From Octadecabacter antarcticus 307 (GTDB lineage Bacteria > Pseudomonadota > Alphaproteobacteria > Rhodobacterales > Rhodobacteraceae): a stretch of DNA of 64,000 nt. The stretch lies in NCBI RefSeq assembly GCF_000155675.2, contig NC_020911.1:486501-550500 (forward strand). The letters are read 5' to 3'. Both the position numbers and the translations under genes were made by a program. This document shows positions 27,522 to 35,954 of this stretch, piece by piece; within the stretch, counting starts at the first letter, position 1, and each line of letters opens with the position of its first letter. Below the pieces are notes generated by a model, which had not been told where the DNA came from, did no database searches, and worked only from the letters and a program-made list of their open reading frames with translations.

Positions 27522-29684
27522 ATGGGGGATCAGGCAGTTTTCACGATGAGGGCAATATGCGCCGCCGCCATTTTTCTAGCATCACCTGTCACAGCACAGG
27601 ATAACACTGATCAAAACGGGCCGTCGCCATTCATACGCGCGCTTGCGTTGTTGGCAGATGGTGATGGCGAAGGGGCCTACCAAAGCCTTGTTGATGGGCC
27701 GATGGTTGAACAAGACTTGCTTGAATGGATGCGTCTTCGCGACACAGATGCGGACGCTACATTCGCCAGCTACGTCGGTTTTCTGGAACGTCGCCCCGAT
27801 TGGCCCGGTAATGATCCTATCCGGGCCAATGCTGAACGCGCGATTGACGACACCATTCCAAACGGTGACGTCTTGGCGTTCTTCAATAATGCCGACGTTG
27901 AAACCGGACAGGGCGCTGTCGCTTACGCCAATGCCTTAATCTTTGATGGCCGCGAAGATGAGGCTGAAGCGATGTTGGTCGACCTGTGGTTAACCTCAGC
28001 TTTCACCACGTCCAGTCACCAAGCGATCATCGATGCATTTCCCGATGTCGTTGCCCCGCACCATTATGCCCGTGCCGACATGCTGTTGTGGCGTTGGCGC
28101 ACGGGCGATGTGGCCAATGTTGTGCCGCTTCTGGACGAAGGCCAACAGGCTCTTGTCCGCGCGCGCCTTGCGAATATTAATCGCGATGCCGATGTTCAAG
28201 CCCGCGAAGATCTGGTTCCAGATCGCCTGCAGGACACCGCCGGTCTGCATTATGATCGGTTTAACCGGCTCGCAGATCGGGGTGACTGGACCAAAGCAAG
28301 CATCATCCTCACCGCGCAATCCACCAGTGCCGAACGCCTTGGTATTCCGTGGCGCTGGGGGTCATGGCGACGCATCCTTGCGCGTTGGCACATGCGCGAA
28401 GGCAACATCGCCGTCGCCTACGGCTTTGCCGCGCAGCATTTCATTCAAGCGGATGAGGGCAACTACAGTGACCTTGAATGGCTGGCAGGCTACATCGCAC
28501 TGACCCACCTGCAAGACTACGAAACCGCGTTGCTGCATTTTCAGCGCTTTGACGCCTCAGTCTCCTCGCCCATATCCAAGGGCCGCGCGGGTTATTGGCT
28601 TGGCCGCGCCCATGCGGGTTTAGGCAACGCTGACGCCGCGCTTTCTGCGTTTCGAATGGGTGCGCAGCACCAGACATCATTCTACGGGTTGCTGTCGGCT
28701 GAAAAGCTTGGCCTGACTTTGAACCCCGACCTTGCGGGTGGCAAAGGTTTCGGCGATTGGCGCAATAGCTTGATCCTCAACAACGAACTTGTGCGTGCTG
28801 GGCTGGCTTTGCTTGATGCAGGGGAACGCGGCCTTGCGGTGTTGTTCTTTCGCGACGCTGCGGCGACCATGACCCGACAAGAAATCGGGCAGCTCGGCGC
28901 GTTGTTTATGGACCTTGGAGAACCGTTCTACACGATTTTAATCGCAAAAACGGCCGTCCAAGGTGATCTTTTGGTGCAGGACGCATATTTCCCCATGCAC
29001 GCTATGGCAAACCTTGACCTGCCCGTTGAACCTGCAATTGCGCTTGCCATTGCACGCCAAGAATCCGAATTTCGCACCGATGCGGGCAGCAGCGTTGGCG
29101 CGCTGGGGCTGATGCAACTGATGCCCGCCACCGCCCAAGAGGTCGCGGGATGGCTCGATATGCCCTACAGCGTTCACCGCCTGACGACTGACTGGGAATA
29201 TAACACAGTGCTCGGGTCAGAATACCTTGCGTATTTGACGCGTGAATTTGGCGATAGTCCGGTGATGATCGCGGCAGGCTATAATGCGGGCCCAAGCCGC
29301 CCAAAGACGTGGATGATGGAACGCGGCGATCCGCGCCGTAGTGTGTTCAATACCGATCCGGTGGATGTGATTGACTGGATCGAACACATCCCGTTTCGCG
29401 AAACCCGCAACTACGTCATGCGCGTGACAGAAGGCATTCCAGTTTATCGCGCACGACTGACAGGGCGCGTTGGCCCCGTTCGTTTTATGGATATTCTGAT
29501 TGGCGCCGCGCCAATGGTGCGCCCCGTCGCCCGCCCTGTGAAGACAATCGATGCCTCGCAAGATGCCATTCTGGACGCCCCGCCAACCCCGCTGCGCCCA
29601 TCTGTGCGCCGCGCCACAGAAATCACGCCTGAGCCGCCAACAAGCCCACAACCCACGCGACCGGTCGCGCGTACGGGCGACTAG
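27522..29684 (+). CDS. Soluble lytic murein transglycosylase (Slt70-like)
   Basis: The 720-residue periplasmic protein has a long superhelical alpha domain of TPR-like pairs (residues about 40-480). The C-terminal SLT domain shows the catalytic glutamate in ALAIARQESEFRTDAGSSVGALGLMQLMPATAQEVA, then VLGSEYLAYLTREFG and MIAAGYNAGPSRPKTWM. It cleaves the MurNAc-GlcNAc bond to form 1,6-anhydroMurNAc. The tail is Pro/Thr-rich. The second ATG at 27546 puts a clean signal peptide (MRAICAAAIFLASPVTA) at the N-terminus and may be the true start. Confidence 0.92.
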   Translation: MGDQAVFTMRAICAAAIFLASPVTAQDNTDQNGPSPFIRALALLADGDGEGAYQSLVDGPMVEQDLLEWMRLRDTDADATFASYVGFLERRPDWPGNDPIRANAERAIDDTIPNGDVLAFFNNADVETGQGAVAYANALIFDGREDEAEAMLVDLWLTSAFTTSSHQAIIDAFPDVVAPHHYARADMLLWRWRTGDVANVVPLLDEGQQALVRARLANINRDADVQAREDLVPDRLQDTAGLHYDRFNRLADRGDWTKASIILTAQSTSAERLGIPWRWGSWRRILARWHMREGNIAVAYGFAAQHFIQADEGNYSDLEWLAGYIALTHLQDYETALLHFQRFDASVSSPISKGRAGYWLGRAHAGLGNADAALSAFRMGAQHQTSFYGLLSAEKLGLTLNPDLAGGKGFGDWRNSLILNNELVRAGLALLDAGERGLAVLFFRDAAATMTRQEIGQLGALFMDLGEPFYTILIAKTAVQGDLLVQDAYFPMHAMANLDLPVEPAIALAIARQESEFRTDAGSSVGALGLMQLMPATAQEVAGWLDMPYSVHRLTTDWEYNTVLGSEYLAYLTREFGDSPVMIAAGYNAGPSRPKTWMMERGDPRRSVFNTDPVDVIDWIEHIPFRETRNYVMRVTEGIPVYRARLTGRVGPVRFMDILIGAAPMVRPVARPVKTIDASQDAILDAPPTPLRPSVRRATEITPEPPTSPQPTRPVARTGD

Positions 29685-29693
29685 CGCAGATGA

Positions 29694-30560
29694 CTAGGCG
29701 GCGCGGCGCGCCCGCCACAGCGTGAACATCCCTGCGGACATGACCAGCCCCGCGCCAAGCGCGACATTTAGGGCTAAAGTTTCGTTAAAAATGCTCAGGC
29801 CAATGGCGCTGGCAAACACCAATTGCAGATAGGCAAAGGGCTGCACGGCGCTGGCTTCGGCGATTTCATAGGCCCTGATCAACAGCCAATGTCCCGTCAC
29901 GCCCGTGATGCACAACGCGCCCATCCACCACCAATCGGACCCTACCATGGGTTCCCACATCCACAGCCCCAACGGGGTCAACGCGACCGCCCCCACGACC
30001 CCGGTCCAAAAGAACGACGTTGCAGTGCTGTCGCGCCGTGCCGCATAGCGCGTCAACAACCCGTAAAGCGCAAACATGAACGCCGCCAAAAGTGGGATCG
30101 CTGCCGCTGGGCTGAAGACCGTTATGCCTGGCTTCAGAATGATTAAAACACCGATGAACCCGACCCCGATGGCCGCCCACCTTCGCCAACCGACTTTTTC
30201 ACCTAAGATTGGCCCAGATAGCGCGGCGATCAGCAGTGGATAACATGTAAATATTGCGTGGGCCTCAACCAAGCCAAGCAACACGAACCCCAACACCATA
30301 ACGCAAATCTCAGCTGCCAAAAGCAGCCCGCGAAAGATCTGCAAGGCTGGCTGCGTGGTGGTTGCGGCTTTGCGTATCGACCCCACTTGGCGCTGCGCAA
30401 TCGCGATCACGAACGCGGCAAAAAACCAATAGCGAATGGTGATGATCATCAACACATTGTATTCGCCCGCCAAATGCCGGCTGATCCCGTCTTGCACGGC
30501 GAACACGAAGGTCGTGGCAATCATCAACATAATGCCAAGACGAATGTTTTGCGTTGTCAT
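29694..30560 (-). CDS. EamA-family drug/metabolite transporter
   Basis: The 288-residue protein has ten membrane helices arranged as two EamA repeats. Characteristic pieces are LMIATTFVFAVQDGISRHLAGEYN, GPILGEKVGWRRWAAIGVGFIGVLIILKPG and VQPFAYLQLVFASAIGLSIFNETL. The substrate is unknown. The ATG overlaps the mnmD stop by 4 bp, so it is the second gene of that operon. Confidence 0.9.
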   Translation of the reverse strand: MTTQNIRLGIMLMIATTFVFAVQDGISRHLAGEYNVLMIITIRYWFFAAFVIAIAQRQVGSIRKAATTTQPALQIFRGLLLAAEICVMVLGFVLLGLVEAHAIFTCYPLLIAALSGPILGEKVGWRRWAAIGVGFIGVLIILKPGITVFSPAAAIPLLAAFMFALYGLLTRYAARRDSTATSFFWTGVVGAVALTPLGLWMWEPMVGSDWWWMGALCITGVTGHWLLIRAYEIAEASAVQPFAYLQLVFASAIGLSIFNETLALNVALGAGLVMSAGMFTLWRARRAA

Positions 30561-31228
30561 TCAAGTACCCCTAATGTCATGTGCCGCTTGCGCCCGAACC
30601 CTTGCACGCGACTGACTCTGAAACCTGCAGCTGCAAGCCCGCGCCGCACAAATCCTGCCGCCGTATAGGTCGCGACTGTGCCGCCACTTGCCGTATGCGC
30701 TGCGACCTGCGCCAGCAACGCATCTTCCCAAAGTTCGGGGTTCTTGGCGGGTGAAAACCCGTCCAGAAACCATGCATCCGCCTGTCCATTCCAATCGGCC
30801 AACGTGTCACGCGCGTCCCCGACAACGACCGTTAATTCGAAATCTGCTCCGCGCAGGACAGGCGCCAGAATATCACCGCCCGCGTCATCCGCAAAGACAC
30901 TAGTCGGCAACTCGGGAAACGCCTGTAACGCCCGCTGCATCTCACTCATCTGCATTGGATAAGCCTCAAAACTGGTGAAATGCAGCTTGCCCGCAATCCC
31001 TGATGCCCGCCACGCCCCCAGCGTCACCAGAAAGTTAAGCCCCGTACCAAAGCCCAATTCCCCTACATGAAACCCGTCACAAAACCGTGTGGGCAAATCA
31101 TTGCCGCCCAAAAACACATGGTGCGTTTCGGCGACCCCATCATCGAGCGAATAATACGGGTCATCAAACTGGACTGAGACAGGCACGATTCCATCGCGCC
31201 ATTCCACATTCGCCCGCTGGTCTGTCAT
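30557..31228 (-). CDS. mnmD: tRNA 5-methylaminomethyl-2-thiouridine methyltransferase (MnmD)
   Basis: The 223-residue protein corresponds to the methyltransferase half of E. coli MnmC: FDDPYYSLDDGVAETHHVFLGGNDLP, SAM-binding GELGFGTGLNFLVTLGAW and DAWFLDGFSPAKNPELWED. It makes mnm5s2U at tRNA wobble position 34. The ATG at 31228 gives the family start, but the frame stays open to 31381 through basic 8-residue repeats (see the repeat entry), so an N-terminal extension is possible. An MnmC2-like oxidoreductase lies divergently next door. Confidence 0.92.
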   Translation of the reverse strand: MTDQRANVEWRDGIVPVSVQFDDPYYSLDDGVAETHHVFLGGNDLPTRFCDGFHVGELGFGTGLNFLVTLGAWRASGIAGKLHFTSFEAYPMQMSEMQRALQAFPELPTSVFADDAGGDILAPVLRGADFELTVVVGDARDTLADWNGQADAWFLDGFSPAKNPELWEDALLAQVAAHTASGGTVATYTAAGFVRRGLAAAGFRVSRVQGFGRKRHMTLGVLE

Positions 31229-31261
31229 GTCATTGTGCCCTATTCGTTTGCGCCAAGATCG

Positions 31262-31357
31262 AACGCGTAGCTTTGGCCAAGGTCTAACCCGCGCCTTTGG
31301 CGCAATTTTAACCCGCGCCTTTGGCCCAAGTTTAACGCGCGCCTTTGGCGCGACAAT
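31262..31357. repeat. Four tandem 24-bp repeats between mnmD and the MnmC2-like gene
   Basis: Units start at 31262, 31286, 31310 and 31334. The consensus core is AACSCGCGCCTTTGGCSC, and a fifth degenerate unit may precede them at about 31238. Most units contain the small hairpin GCGCC-TTT-GGCGC. Read on the minus strand they encode an octapeptide of the form KARVKxxP in frame with mnmD. On the plus strand they give LTRAFGxx in a frame other than the neighbouring gene. Confidence 0.9.
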
Positions 31358-31374
31358 GAAAGCAGGTAGCGGTG

Positions 31375-32409
31375 ATGGCAACGGTGGATGTGACTGTGCG
31401 CGGGGCAGGGGTGTTTGGCCTGTCCGTAGCGTGGGCCTGCCTTAGGCTGGGTGCCACAGTCCGCGTGATCGATCCGAACGGCGTCGGGTCCGGCGCATCT
31501 GGTGGAATCGTTGGTGCACTGGCGCCGCACGTGCCCGAACAATGGAACCCGAAAAAGGCGTTTCAACTGGACAGCCTGCTGATGGCCGAAAGCTGGTGGG
31601 GCGATGTCGACGCCGCTGGTGGCCTGTCGTCGGGGTACGGGCGCACGGGGCGGTTGCAACCCATCGCAGATGACGCAGCCCTCATGCTGGCCAATACCCG
31701 CATCGCAGGTGCTGTGACCCATTGGCAGGACCGCGCGATCTGGGAGGTTATCCAAGCCCCATCCGCCTTCGCCCCAAAGTCCCCAACGGGACTGTATATT
31801 CACGACACCCTCACGGCACGTTTGCACCCAGCGCAAGGCTGCGCAGCCTTGGCAGCGGCAATCTTGGCGCATGGAGGGGAGGTCATGGCGGAGGCACCAG
31901 ATCAAGGCGCAGTTGTCTGGGCAACAGGGTGGCAGGGCCTCGAACTCCTCAGCAATCAACACACACGCATGGTGGGTGCTGGTATTAAAGGCCAAGCGGT
32001 GCTGTTGGATTTCGACGCGCGAACCGCGCCGCAACTGTTTGTCGATGGCTTGCACATTATCCCCCACGCGGATGGCACCACCGCGATCGGATCAACCACG
32101 GAACGTGAATTTGACGATCCGACCAGCACGGACACGCAATGTGACGCGCTTATCGCCAAGGCCCGCACTGCCGTCCCGGCCTTGCACGATGCCCGCGAAA
32201 TCTGCCGCTGGGCTGGCGTGCGTCCGCGCACGCGAACCCGCGCGCCAATGCTGGGCGCGCATCCCGTTAGGACAGGCGAATTCATAGCGAACGGCGGCTT
32301 TAAGATCGGCTTCGGAATGGCGCCGCTGGCGGCAGAAAAACTAGCGGAGCTTGTCTTGACGGGTAACAACACAATTCCGGCATACTTTGATCCGCTGGCG
32401 AGCCTCTGA
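31375..32409 (+). CDS. FAD-dependent oxidoreductase (DAAO/MnmC2-like)
   Basis: The 344-residue protein has an N-terminal FAD motif (VTVRGAGVFGLSVAWACLRLGATVRVID), SGASGGIVGALAPHVPEQWNPKKAFQ and the C-terminal GVRPRTRTRAPMLGAHP...NGGFKIGFGMAPLAAEKLAELV, all as in the DAAO superfamily and close to the MnmC oxidase half. In E. coli this domain oxidises cmnm5U to nm5U and is fused to MnmD. Its position head-to-head with mnmD supports that role here, though alphaproteobacterial relatives may act on free amino acids. A GTG at 31372 is an alternative start. Confidence 0.82.
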   Translation: MATVDVTVRGAGVFGLSVAWACLRLGATVRVIDPNGVGSGASGGIVGALAPHVPEQWNPKKAFQLDSLLMAESWWGDVDAAGGLSSGYGRTGRLQPIADDAALMLANTRIAGAVTHWQDRAIWEVIQAPSAFAPKSPTGLYIHDTLTARLHPAQGCAALAAAILAHGGEVMAEAPDQGAVVWATGWQGLELLSNQHTRMVGAGIKGQAVLLDFDARTAPQLFVDGLHIIPHADGTTAIGSTTEREFDDPTSTDTQCDALIAKARTAVPALHDAREICRWAGVRPRTRTRAPMLGAHPVRTGEFIANGGFKIGFGMAPLAAEKLAELVLTGNNTIPAYFDPLASL

Positions 32410-32417
32410 CGCAACGC

Positions 32418-33212
32418 CTAACGCATCTGGGCTTCCATGCACTGCTCTCCGTTTGGCCCACGCACCCATGCGGCCCCATCCGCCCAACATAGCGTTGCGG
32501 AATGTGGTAACGTCAGGGGCGCCGTTGCGCGGTAGTTCACTTCGGTCAGTGGTTTTCCCAACTGGCGCGCACCCATCAGCATCAAATGCTGCGCCAGCAA
32601 TGGCCCGTGTACGACCAGATCATCATAGCGTTCAACCTTGCGTGCATAGGGGCGATCATAGTGGATGCGGTGCCCGTTAAACGTCAGCGCGGAATAGCGA
32701 AACAACGCTGTGGTATCGAAACCTACCACTTCGGACTGCGCCTCATCAGTGCGGGCGCTTGGCTGCACGGGGGGCTCACCACCGTCTTCGCGATACACCA
32801 AATCCTGCCACTCGGTCAGCGCGACGGTCCCACGTTGGCGAATATCGTGGCGAATGCGCACAAACGCCAGCGGTCCTGACCGCCCCGTCTTGCGCGTCAC
32901 ACCCTCAATCACTGATGCCTTTTCAGCCACAGCACCTGCCATCAGCGGGCCATGAAACAAAAGCCGCCCTGCCGCCCACATCCGTCGTGGCCCTCTTAGA
33001 TCGGGTACAAATCCGCCAAGCGCAGGATGCCCGTCACGACCGAGATTCTCCGGTGGCTGCGGATCCCAGAAATAGATGTGGTGAAAGAACGGCGGCAATG
33101 CACTGCCACTTTCAATTGTTTGCGCCATCCCCAACGTGGCCTGCAATGCCCGCGCACGTGCAGGGTCCATTACATCGGTGAGGGTTTGCGTTGCTGTGCT
33201 GTGCTCTGTCAT
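32418..33212 (-). CDS. MaoC-like/FAS1-type dehydratase (mesaconyl-C4-CoA or 3-methylfumaryl-CoA hydratase-like)
   Basis: The 264-residue protein has a degenerate N-terminal hot-dog domain with HHIYFWDPQPPENLGRDGHPALGGFVPDLRGPRRMWAAGRLLFHGPL and a C-terminal hot-dog domain with FNGHRIHYDRPYA...VVHGPLLAQHLM, containing the HxxxD-type hydratase residues. These features match the HTD2-like hydratases found in roseobacters. The exact CoA substrate is not decided by sequence; no CoA transferase sits beside it. It converges with the oxidoreductase gene. Confidence 0.82.
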   Translation of the reverse strand: MTEHSTATQTLTDVMDPARARALQATLGMAQTIESGSALPPFFHHIYFWDPQPPENLGRDGHPALGGFVPDLRGPRRMWAAGRLLFHGPLMAGAVAEKASVIEGVTRKTGRSGPLAFVRIRHDIRQRGTVALTEWQDLVYREDGGEPPVQPSARTDEAQSEVVGFDTTALFRYSALTFNGHRIHYDRPYARKVERYDDLVVHGPLLAQHLMLMGARQLGKPLTEVNYRATAPLTLPHSATLCWADGAAWVRGPNGEQCMEAQMR

Positions 33213-33248
33213 ACCGCCAATGCTGACCAGTCTGAATGGAGCCTACAA

Positions 33249-33644
33249 GTGCCGAACTTAAAATCCCTTGATCATCTTGTTCTGACCGTCAGATCAATCG
33301 ACGTAAGCGTGGTGTTTTTTGGCGACGTTTTGGGCATGACACTGGACAAATTTAAGGTCGCAGACGGCGCAACCAGAACCGCCGTGAAATTCGGTCGGCA
33401 GAAAATCAACTTGCACCAAAGCGGCGCTGAATTTGACCCCAAGGCCGCCAACCCGCAGTCTGGAAGCGCCGATCTTTGTTTTCTCAGCGATACGCCCATT
33501 ACAGATTGGATCGCGCATTTCGCAGCGTTGGATGTGCCAGTGATAGACGGCCCCATCCCGCGCACTGGCGCCACAGGGCCAATCTTGTCGATCTACATCC
33601 GCGATCCCGACGGTAACCTGATCGAGATCGCCAACCCGATTTAG
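33249..33644 (+). CDS. VOC-family (glyoxalase/dioxygenase fold) protein
   Basis: The 131-residue protein has one VOC module: LKSLDHLVLTVRSIDVSVVFFGDVLGM with the metal-type histidine, QKINLHQSG and SIYIRDPDGNLIEIANPI with the C-terminal glutamate. This pattern resembles fosfomycin-resistance/glyoxalase-like single-domain proteins, but substrate assignment is not possible. GTG at 33249 is the first start that gives the family N-terminus. The 3' end overlaps the convergent FMN reductase gene by 4 bp. Confidence 0.86.
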   Translation: MPNLKSLDHLVLTVRSIDVSVVFFGDVLGMTLDKFKVADGATRTAVKFGRQKINLHQSGAEFDPKAANPQSGSADLCFLSDTPITDWIAHFAALDVPVIDGPIPRTGATGPILSIYIRDPDGNLIEIANPI

Positions 33645-34168
33645 GAAATATCGCGCAACGCCGTCATCAGATCATCCAGTGTCTTTTGGTAATGCGCGCT
33701 GATCAGCGTGTCGTTTGCATCGAACTGCTCAAAACTCGCCCCAAGCAACATTTCAGGCCCCTGCAAAACTAGCGGGCGAAACGGCATCATGCAGGCGCGC
33801 AACGCAGTCTGCGTGCGCTCTCCGCCGGATCGCCCTGCCGTGGCGGACATGATCGCGACTGGCTTACCGGACCAAGGCGCGCCGCTCGTGCGGCTGACCC
33901 AATCCAGCGCATTCTTGAGCACACCTGAGATGGATTTGTTGTACTCCGGCGTTGAAATAACAATTGCCCGCGCCCCCGCAATCTGTGCGGCAAGGCTCTG
34001 CACATCCGCTGGAATGCCACTCGCGTCTTCTAGATCCCCGTCGTAAAGTGACAGACGCAAATTACCGATCCGCAGATCACCACCAAATGATGCCGCCGCC
34101 GCATGCATCAGTTTGGTGTTTGTCGAATCGCGGCGCAGCGATCCAGATAGACCGAAAAGATAAGACAT
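33641..34168 (-). CDS. NADPH-dependent FMN reductase
   Basis: The 175-residue flavodoxin-fold protein has LSGSLRRDSTNTKLMHAAA at the N-terminus (phosphate-binding loop), the family motif ISTPEYNKSISGVLKNALDWVSR and VAIMSATAGRSGGERTQTALR. It belongs to the azoreductase/chromate-reductase-like group and reduces FMN or quinones with NADPH. The ATG at 34168 is chosen over an upstream in-frame start at 34243 because it gives the family N-terminus. Divergent from the ThDP enzyme gene. Confidence 0.9.
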   Translation of the reverse strand: MSYLFGLSGSLRRDSTNTKLMHAAAASFGGDLRIGNLRLSLYDGDLEDASGIPADVQSLAAQIAGARAIVISTPEYNKSISGVLKNALDWVSRTSGAPWSGKPVAIMSATAGRSGGERTQTALRACMMPFRPLVLQGPEMLLGASFEQFDANDTLISAHYQKTLDDLMTALRDIS

Positions 34169-34260
34169 GGTGCCTCCAAGCAATGTTCCAATTGCTAAAT
34201 AGAGGCTTTGCACTCCCTGACCAGTGCCCCATGATATCGCCAATAAATTGGAGAATATTT

Positions 34261-35916
34261 ATGCAACGCCCCACGACAAGACATGGCGGTCAAATCCTTG
34301 TCGATCAGTTGGTCCGCTTTGGCGTTCGGCGGGTATTTTCTGTTCCCGGTGAAAGCTTTCTTGCCGCGCTCGACGGTCTGTATGACGCTGGCATTCACAA
34401 TATTGTTTGTCGTCAAGAAGGTGGCGTCGCAATGATGGCTGACGCTTATGGCAAAATGACAGGCCAGCCCGGTGTGGCCTTTGTCACCCGCGGCCCCGGG
34501 GCCACAAACGCCAGTGCGGGCGTGCACATCGCGATGCAAGACAGCACACCGATGATCCTGTTAGTTGGCCAAATCCGCAGCGAGGATCGCGACCGCGAGG
34601 CATTTCAGGAGGTCGATTACAAATCCCTCTTCGGCGGCCTCGCCAAATGGGTGACTGAGGTAAACCACACCGCCCGCCTGCCTGAATACATCGCCCGCGC
34701 ATTCCACGTCGCCACGTCAGGCCGCCCCGGTCCGGTGGTTCTGGCGTTGCCAGAAGATATGTTGTCCGCGCTGGCCGATGTTGGCGACACGACCGGACCG
34801 ATTGCCATGCTCGCCCCTGATCTGACAAACGTTGCGAAAGACGCGCTAGACTGGCTGAGTGAATTCAAACGCCCTCTCGTGGTGGTCGGTGGTCCGCATT
34901 GGTCGCCACAAGCCGCACTTGATCTCGCACGTTTTGCAGCAACCCAAAACCTGCCTGTCGCGCTGGGGTTTCGTCGCCAGGATTACCTCGACAATCGCCA
35001 TCCGAACTATGCGGGCGATCTCAACGTCGGCGTGAACGCCAAACTGGCACAGCGTGTGCGTGATGCTGACGCGTTGCTCGTGATCGGCTCGCGCCTTGGT
35101 GACATCGAAACCCAAGGCTATAGCCTGATCGATCCCGCAAACCCGCATTGCGCCATTATGCATATCCATGCAGATGCTGACGAACTTGGCCACGTCTACC
35201 AACCCGACATTGCCGTCACCGCTGACGCGGTGTCGTTTACCCGCGCACTTTCAAAATTGCCCGTGTCCGACACCGATTGGTCGGATTGGACCAAATCCGC
35301 GCGCGCCGACTATGACACTTGGAAAACCCCGCAGGAAACCCCCGGTAATGTAAGGCTGGAACAGGTCATTACCTGGCTGTCCGACTCGCTTCCAGACGAC
35401 GCAATCCTGACCAATGGTGCGGGCAATTACGCCGCCTTCCTGCACCGCTATTTCGTCTACAAACAACACGGGACACAGCTTGCCCCAACGTCCGGATCAA
35501 TGGGCTATGGATTTCCCGCCGCGATTTCCGCCTCAATCGAACACCCGGACCGCACGGTTGTTTGTCTGGCAGGGGACGGCTGTTTTCAAATGACCTGCAA
35601 CGAACTTTCGACCGCCGCGCAACACGGCGCCAAACCCATCGTTGTGGTGGTCAACAACGGGCGCTACGGCACGATCCGCATGCATCAGGAAAAACACTAT
35701 CCGGGTCGTGTGTCTGGCACGATGCTCGCCAATCCCGACTTCGCGGCCCTCGCCCGCGCCTACGGCGGCCATGGCGAAACAGTGAAGAAAACCGCTGACT
35801 TCGCGGATGCCTTCACCCGCGCCAAAGCCAGCGGCACCTTCGCCGTGATCGAACTGATCGTCAGCAAAGACGCGCTTTCAACCAGCCTAACGCTGAGCGG
35901 GCTCGCCGCCCCCTAG
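34261..35916 (+). CDS. Thiamine diphosphate-binding enzyme (acetolactate synthase-like)
   Basis: The 551-residue protein has the three-domain POX/AHAS architecture. The N-terminal PYR domain carries the catalytic glutamate in CRQEGGVAMMADAYGKMTG. A central FAD/Rossmann-like domain follows (residues about 190-330). The C-terminal PP domain has the ThDP motif GDGCFQMTCNELSTAAQHGAKPIVVVVNN. It is not clearly IlvB: the AHAS quinone-like loops are absent and no small subunit gene follows, so a decarboxylase or carboligase on another 2-oxoacid is possible. ATG at 34261; the longer frame to 33964 is rejected. Confidence 0.88.
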   Translation: MQRPTTRHGGQILVDQLVRFGVRRVFSVPGESFLAALDGLYDAGIHNIVCRQEGGVAMMADAYGKMTGQPGVAFVTRGPGATNASAGVHIAMQDSTPMILLVGQIRSEDRDREAFQEVDYKSLFGGLAKWVTEVNHTARLPEYIARAFHVATSGRPGPVVLALPEDMLSALADVGDTTGPIAMLAPDLTNVAKDALDWLSEFKRPLVVVGGPHWSPQAALDLARFAATQNLPVALGFRRQDYLDNRHPNYAGDLNVGVNAKLAQRVRDADALLVIGSRLGDIETQGYSLIDPANPHCAIMHIHADADELGHVYQPDIAVTADAVSFTRALSKLPVSDTDWSDWTKSARADYDTWKTPQETPGNVRLEQVITWLSDSLPDDAILTNGAGNYAAFLHRYFVYKQHGTQLAPTSGSMGYGFPAAISASIEHPDRTVVCLAGDGCFQMTCNELSTAAQHGAKPIVVVVNNGRYGTIRMHQEKHYPGRVSGTMLANPDFAALARAYGGHGETVKKTADFADAFTRAKASGTFAVIELIVSKDALSTSLTLSGLAAP

Positions 35917-35954
35917 CTTCTTTGGTTTCTAAATACCTCCCCGAAGGGCCGGTT

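Noticed and set aside
31372..31374. GTG as the start of the FAD oxidoreductase
   Set aside because: The adjacent ATG at 31375 is a stronger start and changes the product by only one residue.
34261..35916. Naming the ThDP enzyme ilvB
   Set aside because: No small regulatory subunit gene follows and the substrate-specific residues could not be confirmed; only the superfamily is supported.
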